Source: HK1 sp965215295 (GTDB lineage: Bacteria; Pseudomonadota; Gammaproteobacteria; HK1). From it: DNA of 64,000 bases. The stretch covers positions 496,001-560,000 of the forward strand of contig OZ244045.1 in assembly GCA_965215295.1 (NCBI GenBank). Reading direction: 5' to 3'. The notes under the pieces are model-generated. The model did not search any database and was not told the origin of the DNA. It saw only the letters and a program-made list of their open reading frames with translations. Both the position numbers and the translations under genes were made by a program. Below, piece by piece: positions 42,051 to 51,263 of this stretch (position 1 is its first letter; every line of letters begins with the position of its first letter).

Positions 42051-43412
42051 CTACCGCCGGCCCTCGCGGCGCAAGGCCGCCGGGGTGAAGTCGCGGGACG
42101 TGAACTTGGGGTCCCAGATGCACATCGGGAACTCGTTGTCGAGCCCGAGGGCGAGGTAGCGTCCCGCCTGCAGGTCGGTGTGCACTTCGAGGGTCGGCCA
42201 CAGGAGCGGCTTGTCGTAGTAGTTGATGACGTGGCCCTCCGACACCCGCCAGAGCTGGTCGCGGTTGTCGTAGATGTCCGCGAGCAGGATCTGCCAGGAG
42301 TCCTCGTCCACATAGAACGTGCGCCGCTTGTAGAGGTGGCGCGCGCCCTCCTTCAGCGTCGCTTCCACCACCCACACCCGGTGCAGCTCGTAGCGCAGGT
42401 GCTCCGGGTTGACGTGCAGGGGGGTGAGGATGTCGTCGAAGGCGAGCTTGTCGCTGTGGAGCCTGTAGGCGTTGTAGGGCACCACGATCTCGCGCTTGCC
42501 GGCGAGCCGCCAGTCGTAGCGGTCCACCGCGCCGTTGAACATGTCGAACTGATCGGCGGTGCGCAGCCCGTCCGAGGTGGTGCCCGGGTTGTCGTAGGCG
42601 ACGTTCGGGGCGCGCCGCACCCGGCGCTGGCCGGGGTTGTAGGTCCACGCGTTGCGCGGCTCCCGGACCTGGTTCATGGTCTCGTGCACCAGCAGGAGGT
42701 CGCCCGCGAGCCGCGCCGGGGCCAGCACCTTCTGCTTGAAGAGCACCATCGTGTTGCCGAGCTTCTCCACCGTCATGCCCGGCAGCGCGTAGCGGATCTC
42801 GACCTCCAGGCCGTACTTGACCATCGTGTAGGCGCCGCCGCGGGTCACCGCGGCCTGGCCGATGACGCATTCCACCGTCTCGCCCCGGTAGCGCAACAGG
42901 TGGTTCCAGATCACTTCCAGGCCGTTCTCCGGGATCGGGAAGGGGATGCCGACCGCGGCGCCGCCGACGCCGTTGCCGTCGTCCACGAGCCTCGCGGTGG
43001 CCGCGACCTTCCGGGTGGCGTCGTAGATCCGCGCCGGGGCGGAGGCGCTGCGCCGGGTCGGGTAGACCGGGATCCGGAACGTCGGGTAGGTCTCCAGCAT
43101 GCGCTGGTGCCCCACCGAGAGCCTGTCGCGGTGCTCGTCGAGGCTGGCGGCGTCGATGACGAAGAGCGGCCGGTCGCCGGCATACGGATCGCGGTGATGC
43201 TCCCCGACGCTGTAGCCGGCCGGCGGCTCGGTGATGCCGCCGGTCCACTCCGGGATGGTGCCGTCGGCGTTGCCCGCCCGCTCTCCCCCCAGCGGGGTGA
43301 GGTCGCGGCCGAGCCGCGCGATCTGGTCGGCGTCGATCTCCGCGGCGGCGGGGAGGGCGAGGACGCACCCGAGGACGAGCGCGGCGGCGGGTCGGAAGAC
43401 GATGGTTTTCAT
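42051..43412 (-). CDS. DUF1329 exported protein
   Basis: A 453-residue protein with a cleavable signal peptide ending near LALPAAAEI. The mature part starts DADQIARLGRDLTPLGGERA, the usual DUF1329 opening, and continues with GTIPEWTGGIT, NAWTYNPGQRRVRRAP and RRTFYVDEDSWQILLADIYD. DUF1329 proteins are lipoprotein-carrier-like (LolA/LolB-fold) periplasmic proteins paired with DUF1302 outer-membrane proteins. ATG 43412 has AGGA 8 nt upstream; ATG 43418 is two codons earlier. The DUF1302 gene ends 17 bp upstream. Confidence 0.9.
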   Translation of the reverse strand: MKTIVFRPAAALVLGCVLALPAAAEIDADQIARLGRDLTPLGGERAGNADGTIPEWTGGITEPPAGYSVGEHHRDPYAGDRPLFVIDAASLDEHRDRLSVGHQRMLETYPTFRIPVYPTRRSASAPARIYDATRKVAATARLVDDGNGVGGAAVGIPFPIPENGLEVIWNHLLRYRGETVECVIGQAAVTRGGAYTMVKYGLEVEIRYALPGMTVEKLGNTMVLFKQKVLAPARLAGDLLLVHETMNQVREPRNAWTYNPGQRRVRRAPNVAYDNPGTTSDGLRTADQFDMFNGAVDRYDWRLAGKREIVVPYNAYRLHSDKLAFDDILTPLHVNPEHLRYELHRVWVVEATLKEGARHLYKRRTFYVDEDSWQILLADIYDNRDQLWRVSEGHVINYYDKPLLWPTLEVHTDLQAGRYLALGLDNEFPMCIWDPKFTSRDFTPAALRREGRR

Positions 43413-43429
43413 GTGCATGGTCCTGGCGC

Positions 43430-45445
43430 TCAGAACGAGTACTTGATGGAGGTGGAGATGAAGTCCCGGTCGCGGAGCTCGTTCCTGTCCCCGGCGTACC
43501 GGGTGTAGCCGATGCCGGCCTCCCAGCGGCTGAGGTAGTCGGCGCGCAGCCCCAGGGTCAGGGCGGTGCGGTCCTCCACGAACGGGCCGCCGGGCGAGGG
43601 GCTGTCGCCGCTCACGTCGTGCTGGAACTGCACGTAGGGGAACAGGTTCACCGCGCCGACGGCGTTGTGATGGTCGAGACGCGCCGCGAGCCGGTAGCCC
43701 CAGGAGGTGGCGTCGGCCTCGGAGTTCTCGCCGATGGCGGGGCTTTCCAGAGGGGTCACGTCCTTGTCCGGCATCCCGTGCACGTGGCTCACCGCGACCT
43801 CGGCGACGAATGCCCCGCCGTCCGCCCCCAGCGCCGGGCCGAACACCTTCGTGGCGGTGGCCTGAAGCTGGCTGATGTCGCGCCTGACGTAGCCCTGGAC
43901 CTTCGACGGCTGGTAGCTCGCCAGGTAGGCGGGGACGTCCGCCGGCGGAACGTGGTCCGGACGGCTGGAGTCCAGAGTCCGCAGGACCGGCGCGAGGCCT
44001 TCCGCGAACAGGCTGTCCTCGGTCCTCTGCAACGGCGCGTCGCGGCGCAGGGAGTACTCGCCCTGCAACGCCCAGCCCGTGGTTCCCAACTGGGTGTTGA
44101 AGCTCAGTCCCAGGATCCGGACGTCCTCGGGGTATTCGACGAAGTACTCCCCGGTCTCCACGTAGCGGTCGATCGCGAGGGCGCTGGCGATACTGGAGAC
44201 CTGTGATTCGACTTCAGCGCCGATCGATTGCCGCGTTTCCGGTTTCGCGAGCTCGGCGGCGACCCGGGCCTGGATGGCATCGGGCGGAGTGCCGGGGAGC
44301 GCCTGTGCGGTGATTTGCGCGGTGATCTGCCGGGTGACCGCATCGGTGACCGCTGAAGTCACAGTTCTCGTGGTGGTGGATGTGGGCGCGCCCACCGCCT
44401 GAGCCGCGAACAGGCCGGCCTGGATCCCGGTGCGGTCGCCCGTGGTGGCGCCGGCCAGCGGCAGGCGGCTGTGATGGTTGACGAAGTAGAAGCCGAACTC
44501 GGTGTCGTTCAACCCCTGGGCGAGGTAACGCAGCGCGACTCCCCACTGGCCCGAATCACCGGGTTCGCGGTCCGCCCCGCGGGTCACGTTCACGAAGCCG
44601 CTGTCGAACTGCGGCTGCGTGTCGTCAAGCACCATCAGGTCGGCGTTGATGGCCGGCGTGAGAGGCCCGAATCCGAATCCCGCGTCGGTCACGGCGTCAC
44701 TCACGGGGATCACCGCTCTTTCCGCGCCCGCGCCCACGTAATCGACGGTCGAGAAGTAGGAGCCGGGCGGGTCGATCTCGGTCTTCTCCCAGTCGAACTG
44801 GTAGAAGCCCTCCAGCGTCACGGCATCGGTGGGCGACGCGGCGAACGAAGCCATCATGACCGGCTCCAGGGCCTCGCGGAGCTCCGCCCCCGGCGTGCGC
44901 AGCCGGTTCACGTCGAACGCATTGAAGCTGTTGACGCCGTTCTGGATGAAGGTGCTCTCGCCCCAGTTGATCACGTGCCTGCCGAGCCGCACGTCGAGCC
45001 CCGCGGCCCCGGTCTCGAACGCGCCGGTGACGTAGGCGTCGAGCAGCTCGAGATCCTTCCCCACGAGGTCCTTCGCCTCCTCGCTCAAGGGGGTGCGCTC
45101 CCGCGAGCCGTTCTCGTTCTCGAAGTCGTAGAACCCGCTGGCGCGCACGAAGGCGCCGAAGTCGGCCCAGTTCAGTTCCAGGTCGCTGGTGAACTTGGAG
45201 GTGTTGCTGACGAGGCCCTTGTCGTAGTTGAGGTTGCCGTCGTTGTCGTTGACGCCGGCGACCAGGTCCTGGTCGCGGTCGGCCACGCGGAAGGTCAGGC
45301 CGTGCGACAGTGTGGTGTCGAAGCTGCCCTGGAGCTCCCCCGAGCCGAACTCGACCGCCTGTGCCGGCAGCGTGTGGAGGAGCATCCCGACCGCGAGCGC
45401 GCCGACCGGCAGGAGGGCGGACCCACGGGCGGATTCGCAGGGCAT
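43430..45445 (-). CDS. DUF1302 porin-like outer-membrane protein
   Basis: A 671-residue protein with a signal peptide (LLPVGALAVGMLLHTLPAQA). The mature N-terminus has VEFGSGELQGSFDTTLSHGL. LDVRLGRHVINWGESTFIQN and ELREALEPVMMASFAASP are typical of DUF1302, and the C-terminus ends in an aromatic residue (TSIKYSF), as outer-membrane barrels do. An insertion rich in Thr, Ala and Val (residues about 345-400) may be a surface loop. It probably lets hydrophobic compounds cross the outer membrane and is the first gene of the DUF1302-DUF1329-YCF48-RND operon. An in-frame ATG at 45532 would spoil the signal peptide. Confidence 0.9.
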   Translation of the reverse strand: MPCESARGSALLPVGALAVGMLLHTLPAQAVEFGSGELQGSFDTTLSHGLTFRVADRDQDLVAGVNDNDGNLNYDKGLVSNTSKFTSDLELNWADFGAFVRASGFYDFENENGSRERTPLSEEAKDLVGKDLELLDAYVTGAFETGAAGLDVRLGRHVINWGESTFIQNGVNSFNAFDVNRLRTPGAELREALEPVMMASFAASPTDAVTLEGFYQFDWEKTEIDPPGSYFSTVDYVGAGAERAVIPVSDAVTDAGFGFGPLTPAINADLMVLDDTQPQFDSGFVNVTRGADREPGDSGQWGVALRYLAQGLNDTEFGFYFVNHHSRLPLAGATTGDRTGIQAGLFAAQAVGAPTSTTTRTVTSAVTDAVTRQITAQITAQALPGTPPDAIQARVAAELAKPETRQSIGAEVESQVSSIASALAIDRYVETGEYFVEYPEDVRILGLSFNTQLGTTGWALQGEYSLRRDAPLQRTEDSLFAEGLAPVLRTLDSSRPDHVPPADVPAYLASYQPSKVQGYVRRDISQLQATATKVFGPALGADGGAFVAEVAVSHVHGMPDKDVTPLESPAIGENSEADATSWGYRLAARLDHHNAVGAVNLFPYVQFQHDVSGDSPSPGGPFVEDRTALTLGLRADYLSRWEAGIGYTRYAGDRNELRDRDFISTSIKYSF

Positions 45446-45961
45446 CTGCAACCGGGGCGGCGCGCCGGCCGGCCGGTGGGTGCGTTCCGGATCAAGTGGC
45501 CTGGCCACGCTGCGTTCGCGAGTGCTCCACATGGGGTCCCCCTGGCTGTACTGGTTGGCGGCGGTGAATCCATTTCCCGTCGCGGAGGGGCTCGCCGTGC
45601 GTGGCGAGCGGTGCGGAAGCCGGTCCCGTTCGCACGATGCCGGGTGCGGCCGATCCTGCTTCCCCCGCCGGGGCGGGCCGTATAGTACTTCATCAATTTC
45701 GTGTCCATGCGCATCTGTCGCATCGCGAGTGCCGGAGCGGGCCGGGCATCCGGATACGCGAAGGCGGGACGACGTGCCGATGACCCACGCGGGAGCCCCG
45801 ACACGCGGGAACCCCGAATCGCGAGCGGGACGACCGGAGCCCGCGATGCGGAGCGCATGAAGCGCGAAATGGTGGGCGTGCGCGCAATCGCGGGCGGTAT
45901 GATCGGCCGGGAGTGTCCTGGCCACATGGAGAAACGCGGTCCACCGGACAGCCGCGGACAT
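45446..45961. other. Divergent intergenic region upstream of DUF1302
   Basis: This region has no convincing gene. A small AT-richer patch around 45677-45705, containing TATAGTACTT and ATCAATTTCG, stands out from the G/C-rich background and is the likeliest promoter for the minus-strand DUF1302 operon. The rest is featureless until the 110-bp repeat begins. Confidence 0.4.
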
Positions 45962-46181
45962 GCGCCGATGCCGACAGACTCGGACCGGGGTCCATGCCGA
46001 CACGTGACGGCGCCTCGGGACGGCTTCCCCAGCGGAGACGGAGGTTGAACACTCCCGTTCCCGGCGACCCGGCGCCGATGCCGACAGACTCGGACCGGGG
46101 TCCATACCGGCGCGTGACGGCGCCTCGGGACGGGTTCCCCAGCGGAGGCGGAGGTTGAACACTCCCGTTGCCGGCGACCCG
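45962..46181 (+). repeat. 110-bp tandem duplication at the sirtuin start
   Basis: Two adjacent copies (45962-46071 and 46072-46181) begin GCGCCGATGCCGACAGACTC and differ at about eight bases. Both contain a ribosome site and TTG start with the codons M-N-T-P-V. Only the second runs into the sirtuin gene. The first would give a 37-residue peptide whose TGA overlaps the real start. Confidence 0.9.
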
Positions 46182-46955
46182 GCGCTCCATCGGTTGCGCG
46201 CGTTCGTCGAGAGCGCCCGCCGCGCCGTGGTGTTCACCGGTGCGGGGATCAGCACCGAGTCCGGGATCCCGGACTTTCGCAGTCCGGGCGGCATCTGGTC
46301 GCGGCGCCGCCCGGTCGACTTCCGCGATTTCGTCGCGTCGGAGCCGGCGCGGCGCGAGGCGTGGAGCCAGCGGGCCGAGAGCCACCGCACGATGGCGCAC
46401 GCGGAGCCGAACCACGGTCATCGGGCCGTCGCTTCGCTCGTCCGCAGCGGCATCGTGACGACCGTGATCACGCAGAACATCGACGGGCTGCACCAGAGGT
46501 CCGGCGTACCCGACGCCCAGGTCGTCGAGCTTCACGGGAACTCCACGTACGCGAAGTGCATCGAGTGCGAGGCCGCGTACGCGCTCCGGCCCATCCTCGA
46601 TGCGTTCGAGCGCGACGGCACGCTGCCGGTCTGCGAGCGGTGTGGCGGCCATGTGAAGACCGCGACCATCTCGTTCGGCCAGGCGATGCCGGAGGCGGCG
46701 ATGCGGCGCGCCGAGGCCGCGACCGCGCAGTGCGACCTGTTTCTCGCGATCGGTTCCTCGCTCGTGGTCTATCCCGCGGCGGGGTTCCCGATCCACGCCA
46801 AGCGGCTCGGGGCGACCCTGGTGATCCTCAATCGCGAGCCGACGGAGCTCGACGGACTGGCGGATCTGGTGCTCAACCGGGAGATCGGTCCGACCCTCGG
46901 CGCCGTGACCGAGAGGCGCGCGGCGCCCGTGCCCGACGAGGAGGGCCACCCATGA
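46155..46955 (+). CDS. Sir2-family NAD-dependent protein deacylase
   Basis: A 266-residue sirtuin. NAD-binding motif GAGISTESGIPDFRS, TQNIDGLHQRSG and the catalytic His in VVELHGN are all present. The zinc module has CIEC and CERC. GSSLVVYPAAGFP completes the fold. It removes acyl groups from lysines, consuming NAD. The start is TTG 46155 with GGAGG 6 nt upstream, inside the second copy of a 110-bp repeat. It overlaps the nitroreductase gene by ATGA. It lacks any fused effector domain, so I read it as a metabolic sirtuin and not as a defence protein. Confidence 0.93.
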   Translation: MNTPVAGDPALHRLRAFVESARRAVVFTGAGISTESGIPDFRSPGGIWSRRRPVDFRDFVASEPARREAWSQRAESHRTMAHAEPNHGHRAVASLVRSGIVTTVITQNIDGLHQRSGVPDAQVVELHGNSTYAKCIECEAAYALRPILDAFERDGTLPVCERCGGHVKTATISFGQAMPEAAMRRAEAATAQCDLFLAIGSSLVVYPAAGFPIHAKRLGATLVILNREPTELDGLADLVLNREIGPTLGAVTERRAAPVPDEEGHP

Positions 46956-47788
46956 GCGATACGCTGTCGAGCCTCATCCGGGCGCGATTCGGCGAGAGCG
47001 TCGACGTGCCCGAACCGCTGGAGCGCAATCCCGAGCTGAGGGGCCTCGCCGCGCACCGCAGCCATCGCGCGTTCACCTCCGAGCCGGTGCCGCCGGCGGT
47101 GCTCCGCACCCTGCTTGCGAGTGCGTTCTCCGCCCCCGCGAAGTCCGATCTCCAGCAGTCGTGCGTCGTGCAGGTCGGCGACCGCCGCGACCGGGAGCGG
47201 ATTGCCGCGCTGATCCCGTCGATGCCGTGGATCGCCGACGCCCCGATGCTGCTCGTGTTCTGCGGGGACAATCGCCGCATCCGGCGCATCTGCGCGCTGC
47301 GCGGCACGCGCTTCGCCAACGACCACCTCGACAGCTTCCTCAACGCCGCGGTGGATACCGGGCTGGTCATGGCCGGATTCATTCGCGCCGCCCAGGCCGC
47401 GGGGTTGGGCTGTTGCCCCTTGAGCGCGGTCCGCAATTGCGCGGCCGAGATCGGGGAGATGCTCGGATTGCCGGACTATGTGTTTCCGGTCGCGGGGATG
47501 GTGGCGGGCTACCCGGCGAGGGAGCGCAAGATCACGCCCCGGCTGCCTCTCGAAGCGTTCGTGCACACCGGCCGCTATAACGACAGCGGCTTCGAGCGAT
47601 GGATCGCGGGCTACGATGCGCGCCGCCACGCGGCGCTTCCGCTCGACCCGGACCGCCAGCGCGACCCCGGGCGGTTCGGTCGCGCGGATTTCTACGGGTG
47701 GTCCGAGGACAAGGCCCGCCAGGTCGCGGTGAGCGAGCGAGGCGACTTCGGAGAATTCGTGCGCTCCAAACGGTTCCGGCTCGACTGA
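46952..47788 (+). CDS. Nitroreductase-family FMN oxidoreductase
   Basis: A 278-residue flavoprotein. The FMN-binding start HRSHRAFTSEPVPPAVLRTL and SAPAKSDLQQS match the family. Then comes DTGLVMAGFIRAAQAAGLGC, and PVAGMVAGYPARERKITPRLPLE in two pieces. It probably uses NAD(P)H to reduce a nitro, quinone or flavin substrate. The 4-bp overlap with the sirtuin suggests co-translation; a link through NAD metabolism is speculative. Confidence 0.88.
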   Translation: MSDTLSSLIRARFGESVDVPEPLERNPELRGLAAHRSHRAFTSEPVPPAVLRTLLASAFSAPAKSDLQQSCVVQVGDRRDRERIAALIPSMPWIADAPMLLVFCGDNRRIRRICALRGTRFANDHLDSFLNAAVDTGLVMAGFIRAAQAAGLGCCPLSAVRNCAAEIGEMLGLPDYVFPVAGMVAGYPARERKITPRLPLEAFVHTGRYNDSGFERWIAGYDARRHAALPLDPDRQRDPGRFGRADFYGWSEDKARQVAVSERGDFGEFVRSKRFRLD

Positions 47789-47858
47789 ATCGCGCGGTCG
47801 CGATGGCGCCGTGCGCGAGGGCGTACCCCCCGGCCCTTCGCCGGCATCTCCGGGACGG

Positions 47859-48869
47859 TCACGCGCCCTTTTTCCGTCCCACCGTCTCCGCGAGCAGGCA
47901 CAGGATCTCGAACATCATCTGGGCGCCGGTCAGTCCGGTGGTGCCGGACGGGTCGAAGGGCGGGGCGACCTCGACGACGTCGCCGGCGACGATGTCGAGG
48001 CCACGCAGGCCGCGCAGCATCTGCTGCGCCTCGAACGTGGTGAAGCCGCCGACCTCCGGGGTGCCGGTGCCGGGCGCGTAGACGGGGTCGAGGCCGTCGA
48101 CGTCGAAGCTCAGGTACGTCGGCCCGCCGCCCGCGACCTCGCGGGCCTTCTCGACGACTGCGGGGATCCCCATCGCGTACAGGTCCTCGATGTGGATGAC
48201 GGTCATGCCCGACTCGTAGCTGAACCCCCACAGCGGCTCGGCCGGGCCGCGGATGCCGATCTGGATGGTGCGCTTCGGGTCGAGCGCCCCGTCCTCCACC
48301 GCCACCTTGAACGGCCCGCCGTGGTGGTGCTTGTGCCCGAACAGCTCCGGCCCGGTGTCGCAGTGGGCGTCGAAGTGGATGAGGCCGAGCGGCCCGCCGC
48401 GGGCGCGGGCGAGCGCGCGCATGATGGGCAGGGTGATGGAGTGATCGCCTCCGGCGGTCAGCGGCAGGATCCCGGCCGCCGCGATGCGGTCGTAATGGCG
48501 CTCGATGTCGGCGATCGCGTCGTCGAGCCGGTACACGCCTTCGATGAAGGCGTCGCCGAGATCGGCGACCGTCGCGAGGTCGTAGGGGCGCACACCGGTC
48601 TGGTGGACCACCGTGCCCATCAGGGTCGACTGCTCGCGCAGGTGGCGAGGACCGTGGCGGGCGCCCGGGCGGTTGGTCACGCCGCCGTCGAACGGCACTC
48701 CGACGATGCCGATGTCGATGCCGTCCCACTGCTCCGGCTCTTCGAGGAGCCGGCAGCGCATGAAGGTCGCGACCCCGGAATAGCGCGGCTGGTACTTCTC
48801 GCCCCACGCCTTCCTGCGCTCGTCCGGGACTTGCGGCGTGCCTCCATCGCGATCCGTTTCGCGGCTCAT
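47859..48869 (-). CDS. Agmatinase/arginase-family ureohydrolase
   Basis: A 336-residue binuclear manganese hydrolase. The metal motifs are complete: GGDHSIT, HFDAHCDTG and LSFDVDGLDP. PFDGGVTNRPGARHGPRHLR is the usual N-terminal segment. It splits a guanidino group to release urea, as agmatinase, guanidinobutyrase or a related enzyme; His-rich HKHHHGGPF near the active site may hint at specificity. The start overlaps the arsC stop by 4 bp, an odd pairing of functions. Confidence 0.92.
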   Translation of the reverse strand: MSRETDRDGGTPQVPDERRKAWGEKYQPRYSGVATFMRCRLLEEPEQWDGIDIGIVGVPFDGGVTNRPGARHGPRHLREQSTLMGTVVHQTGVRPYDLATVADLGDAFIEGVYRLDDAIADIERHYDRIAAAGILPLTAGGDHSITLPIMRALARARGGPLGLIHFDAHCDTGPELFGHKHHHGGPFKVAVEDGALDPKRTIQIGIRGPAEPLWGFSYESGMTVIHIEDLYAMGIPAVVEKAREVAGGGPTYLSFDVDGLDPVYAPGTGTPEVGGFTTFEAQQMLRGLRGLDIVAGDVVEVAPPFDPSGTTGLTGAQMMFEILCLLAETVGRKKGA

Positions 48870-49219
48870 CGGAACAGCTCCTCGACCTTCCCGGGCGGTC
48901 TGGCGATCAGCGCCCGCTCCCCGCGCAGGACGACGGGGCGCTGCATCAGTTTCGGGTGCGCGAGCAGCAGGTCGATGACCCGCGCGGCGGTGGCGCAGTC
49001 GTCCGGGCCGAGGCCGAGCGCCTTGAAGCGGCCGTCCTTGCGCACCAGGTCGCCCGGCGCGTCCGGGATCAGCGCCAGCATGCGGGCGAGGTCTTCGCGC
49101 GACGGCGGCGTCTTCAGGTACTCCACGACCTCGAAGCCGGCGCCGCTGCCGCGCAGGATCTCCAGGGCGCCGCGGGACTTGCTGCACGCGGGGTTGTGGT
49201 AGATGCGGATCGGGTCCAT
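48866..49219 (-). CDS. arsC: Arsenate reductase, glutaredoxin-dependent (ArsC)
   Basis: A 117-residue ArsC. The catalytic Cys is in IYHNPACSKSRGALEIL, and the triad of arginines can be followed in LVRKDGRFKALG, QRPVVLRGERALIARPP. It reduces arsenate to arsenite with glutathione and glutaredoxin, or belongs to the related YfgD/Spx-like set. No ArsB or ArsR gene is nearby. It overlaps the ureohydrolase gene by ATGA, so its role may be general thiol chemistry rather than arsenic resistance. Confidence 0.9.
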   Translation of the reverse strand: MDPIRIYHNPACSKSRGALEILRGSGAGFEVVEYLKTPPSREDLARMLALIPDAPGDLVRKDGRFKALGLGPDDCATAARVIDLLLAHPKLMQRPVVLRGERALIARPPGKVEELFR

Positions 49220-49443
49220 CCATGGCCCTCCCGGTGCGGAGGCGGCGAGTATAGTGCGGGACGCGCGTCCGCGCCGCCCGTGACGATCGCGGAGCTTCCC
49301 GGCTTCTTCCTGGAGAACGCCTCTGCTCCCGCCCCGCAGCAATCCGATCCGGCTTCTGGCGCTGCCGGTGTCTTCCGTGAAGGTGCCTCTCGCTCCCGCC
49401 CCGGAGACGGAGACGGAGACGGTGGAGCCTGTCGCCCGGCCCC

Positions 49444-50703
49444 TCATCCGGCCCCGGCGCCGGCCGCCGCGAGCGGCGGCGCGGGCTCGCGGATCTGGTC
49501 GAGGTACCAGGCGGTCACCTGCTTCACGGCCGCCTCGATCTCCATGTAGGGGCCGGGGTGGTAGCTGCGCGAGTTCACCCCTTTCTGGTTGTCGTTGATG
49601 ATCCTGGTGTCCGCCACCGTGGTCTCGTGCCACAGCCATGCGATGCGCTCGACATCGTAGTCGACGCCCTCCCGCGCATCCTCGCGCACGAGCCAGATCA
49701 GTTCGACGTCGGTGAGCTGGGCGTGCACCGGGGTGAACCGGAACAGGGTGACGTGGTCGTTCGCGCCCCAGAAGGCGTGCAGCGGATGCAGCCACACGAC
49801 GGTGTCGCCCCCGTCGTACTCCTTGAAGACGCCCATCAGCGGCGCGGCGGGCCCGCCGTCGGCGGTGAGGGTGTGGCGCCCGTTCCCGATCGGGCGCCGG
49901 CGTCCGTAGTGGGGTTGATCGGGGAAGGTGTCCTCCCACGACCGGTAGCCGGCGAGCCCCCCGCGCGCGCCGGCCCGCTCGCTCCAGGCGGCGATCGCGG
50001 CGTCGTACCCGCCCAGTCCGCCGCGCTCGTATTCCCGCACGTAGCCGTAGGTCGCGGTGTACTCGGGGTGGGCGGGGAGGCAGTGGGCGCATTCGCGGAA
50101 GTTCTCCACCACGAGCTTCCAGTTCGCGTGGGTGGGGAACGTCTCGCGGTGCACGATCCTGGCGTGTTCGGGCCGGTGCAGCGCGAGGTACGGGGCGACG
50201 TTCCCGGCGATGACGTCGAAGTCCGGGGCGCCGTCCCGCGAGAGGCAGACGTAGATGAGGCCGTGGAGCACGCGCACCTGGCAGGGATGCAGCCCGTACG
50301 GCTCGCGGTCGAAGCCGGCCGGCATTCCGCGCGCCCGGATGCAGCGCCCGTCGAGCCCGTAGCTCCATGCGTGGTACGGGCAGACGAGTCGCGCGACCCG
50401 GCCCTCGGGCTCGGTGCACACCCGCGAGCCGCGGTGCCGGCATACGTTGAAGAAGGCCCGCACCTCGCCCTCCCGATCGCGCAGCACGATGATCGACTCG
50501 CCCGCGACCTCGTAGAGGAAGTAGTCGCCGGGCTCCGGGATCCGCGAGACGTGGTCGACGAACAGCCACTTGCGCGCGATGATGCGCTCGAAGTCGCGGG
50601 CGAAGACGTCGGGATGGGTATAGAACGGCTGGTCGAGGGTGAAGCCGGGACGCTGGCGCGCGATCAGGGACTCGATATCGAGGCCATCGGAAGGAGTCGG
50701 CAT
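49444..50703 (-). CDS. Rieske non-haem iron oxygenase, alpha subunit
   Basis: A 419-residue ring-hydroxylating-type oxygenase. The Rieske 2Fe-2S ligands are CRHRG and CPYHAW, 18 residues apart. The mononuclear iron site has NFRECAHCLPAHPEY for the two His and an Asp in TTVADTRIINDNQ. Relatives act on quaternary amines (carnitine, stachydrine, choline) and on aromatics; the substrate cannot be fixed. No reductase or ferredoxin gene lies beside it. The start is ATG 50703; a reading ten codons longer has no support. Confidence 0.9.
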   Translation of the reverse strand: MPTPSDGLDIESLIARQRPGFTLDQPFYTHPDVFARDFERIIARKWLFVDHVSRIPEPGDYFLYEVAGESIIVLRDREGEVRAFFNVCRHRGSRVCTEPEGRVARLVCPYHAWSYGLDGRCIRARGMPAGFDREPYGLHPCQVRVLHGLIYVCLSRDGAPDFDVIAGNVAPYLALHRPEHARIVHRETFPTHANWKLVVENFRECAHCLPAHPEYTATYGYVREYERGGLGGYDAAIAAWSERAGARGGLAGYRSWEDTFPDQPHYGRRRPIGNGRHTLTADGGPAAPLMGVFKEYDGGDTVVWLHPLHAFWGANDHVTLFRFTPVHAQLTDVELIWLVREDAREGVDYDVERIAWLWHETTVADTRIINDNQKGVNSRSYHPGPYMEIEAAVKQVTAWYLDQIREPAPPLAAAGAGAG

Positions 50704-51263
50704 GGCGAGCCTCCGTCGACCGATGCGGCGCATGTGCGCTTGAGCGGGGCGGATGCTACTACCGGCAATGTCCCGGCGACAACGGGCCAGGTATCAATTT
50801 CCGCTTGCGGATCGCTAAACATTTCCTGATTGCCGCTCGAGCCGGGCGCAGCCCGGGCGGCCGTTCCGGCATCGGCGGCGTTCCGGGCGCGATGGAGACC
50901 GGCCTCGGGAGGTCGCGGCGCCATGGCCGGGGGCCCCGAACGCGCCATCGCCATCGAGATGGTGGGGGGCGGCGCACCCGGATGCACCACGAGTCCGGCG
51001 AACGGTCGCGGGGCACGGGCAGTGCCGGCCCGGATTTCTCACCGATCGCGAAGCGAGGGCGCGGAGAGGCCGGGAGCGACAAGGCGAACGCGAGTCAGGG
51101 CGCGCAGGCGTACTTGGCGGTACGTCGAGCACCTTGGCCGGGTTCAACGCGGTCGATACCGGCATCTCCGCGTCTGCAGCCGTGAGATGGCGGGAAATCC
51201 GGGCTAGACTGGCCCCGCGCAGTAGCCCCGCACACGCAAAGCCACATACAAGGGAGGTTCCCC
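50704..51263. other. 560-bp region without a gene
   Basis: Divergent gap between the Rieske oxygenase and the cytochrome c' gene. I see no convincing coding region. AGGGAGG lies 4 nt before the cytochrome start at 51264. An AT-richer patch (GTATCAATTTCC near 50792) may hold the oxygenase promoter. Confidence 0.4.

Noticed and set aside
46155..46955. Sirtuin as an NAD-depleting defence effector (Thoeris/DSR type)
   Set aside because: It is a short, complete, classical Sir2 with zinc site and no sensor partner; it is coupled to a nitroreductase instead.
48866..50569. A 567-codon protein ending in ArsC
   Set aside because: Everything before ATG 49219 is an out-of-frame shadow of the Rieske oxygenase gene.
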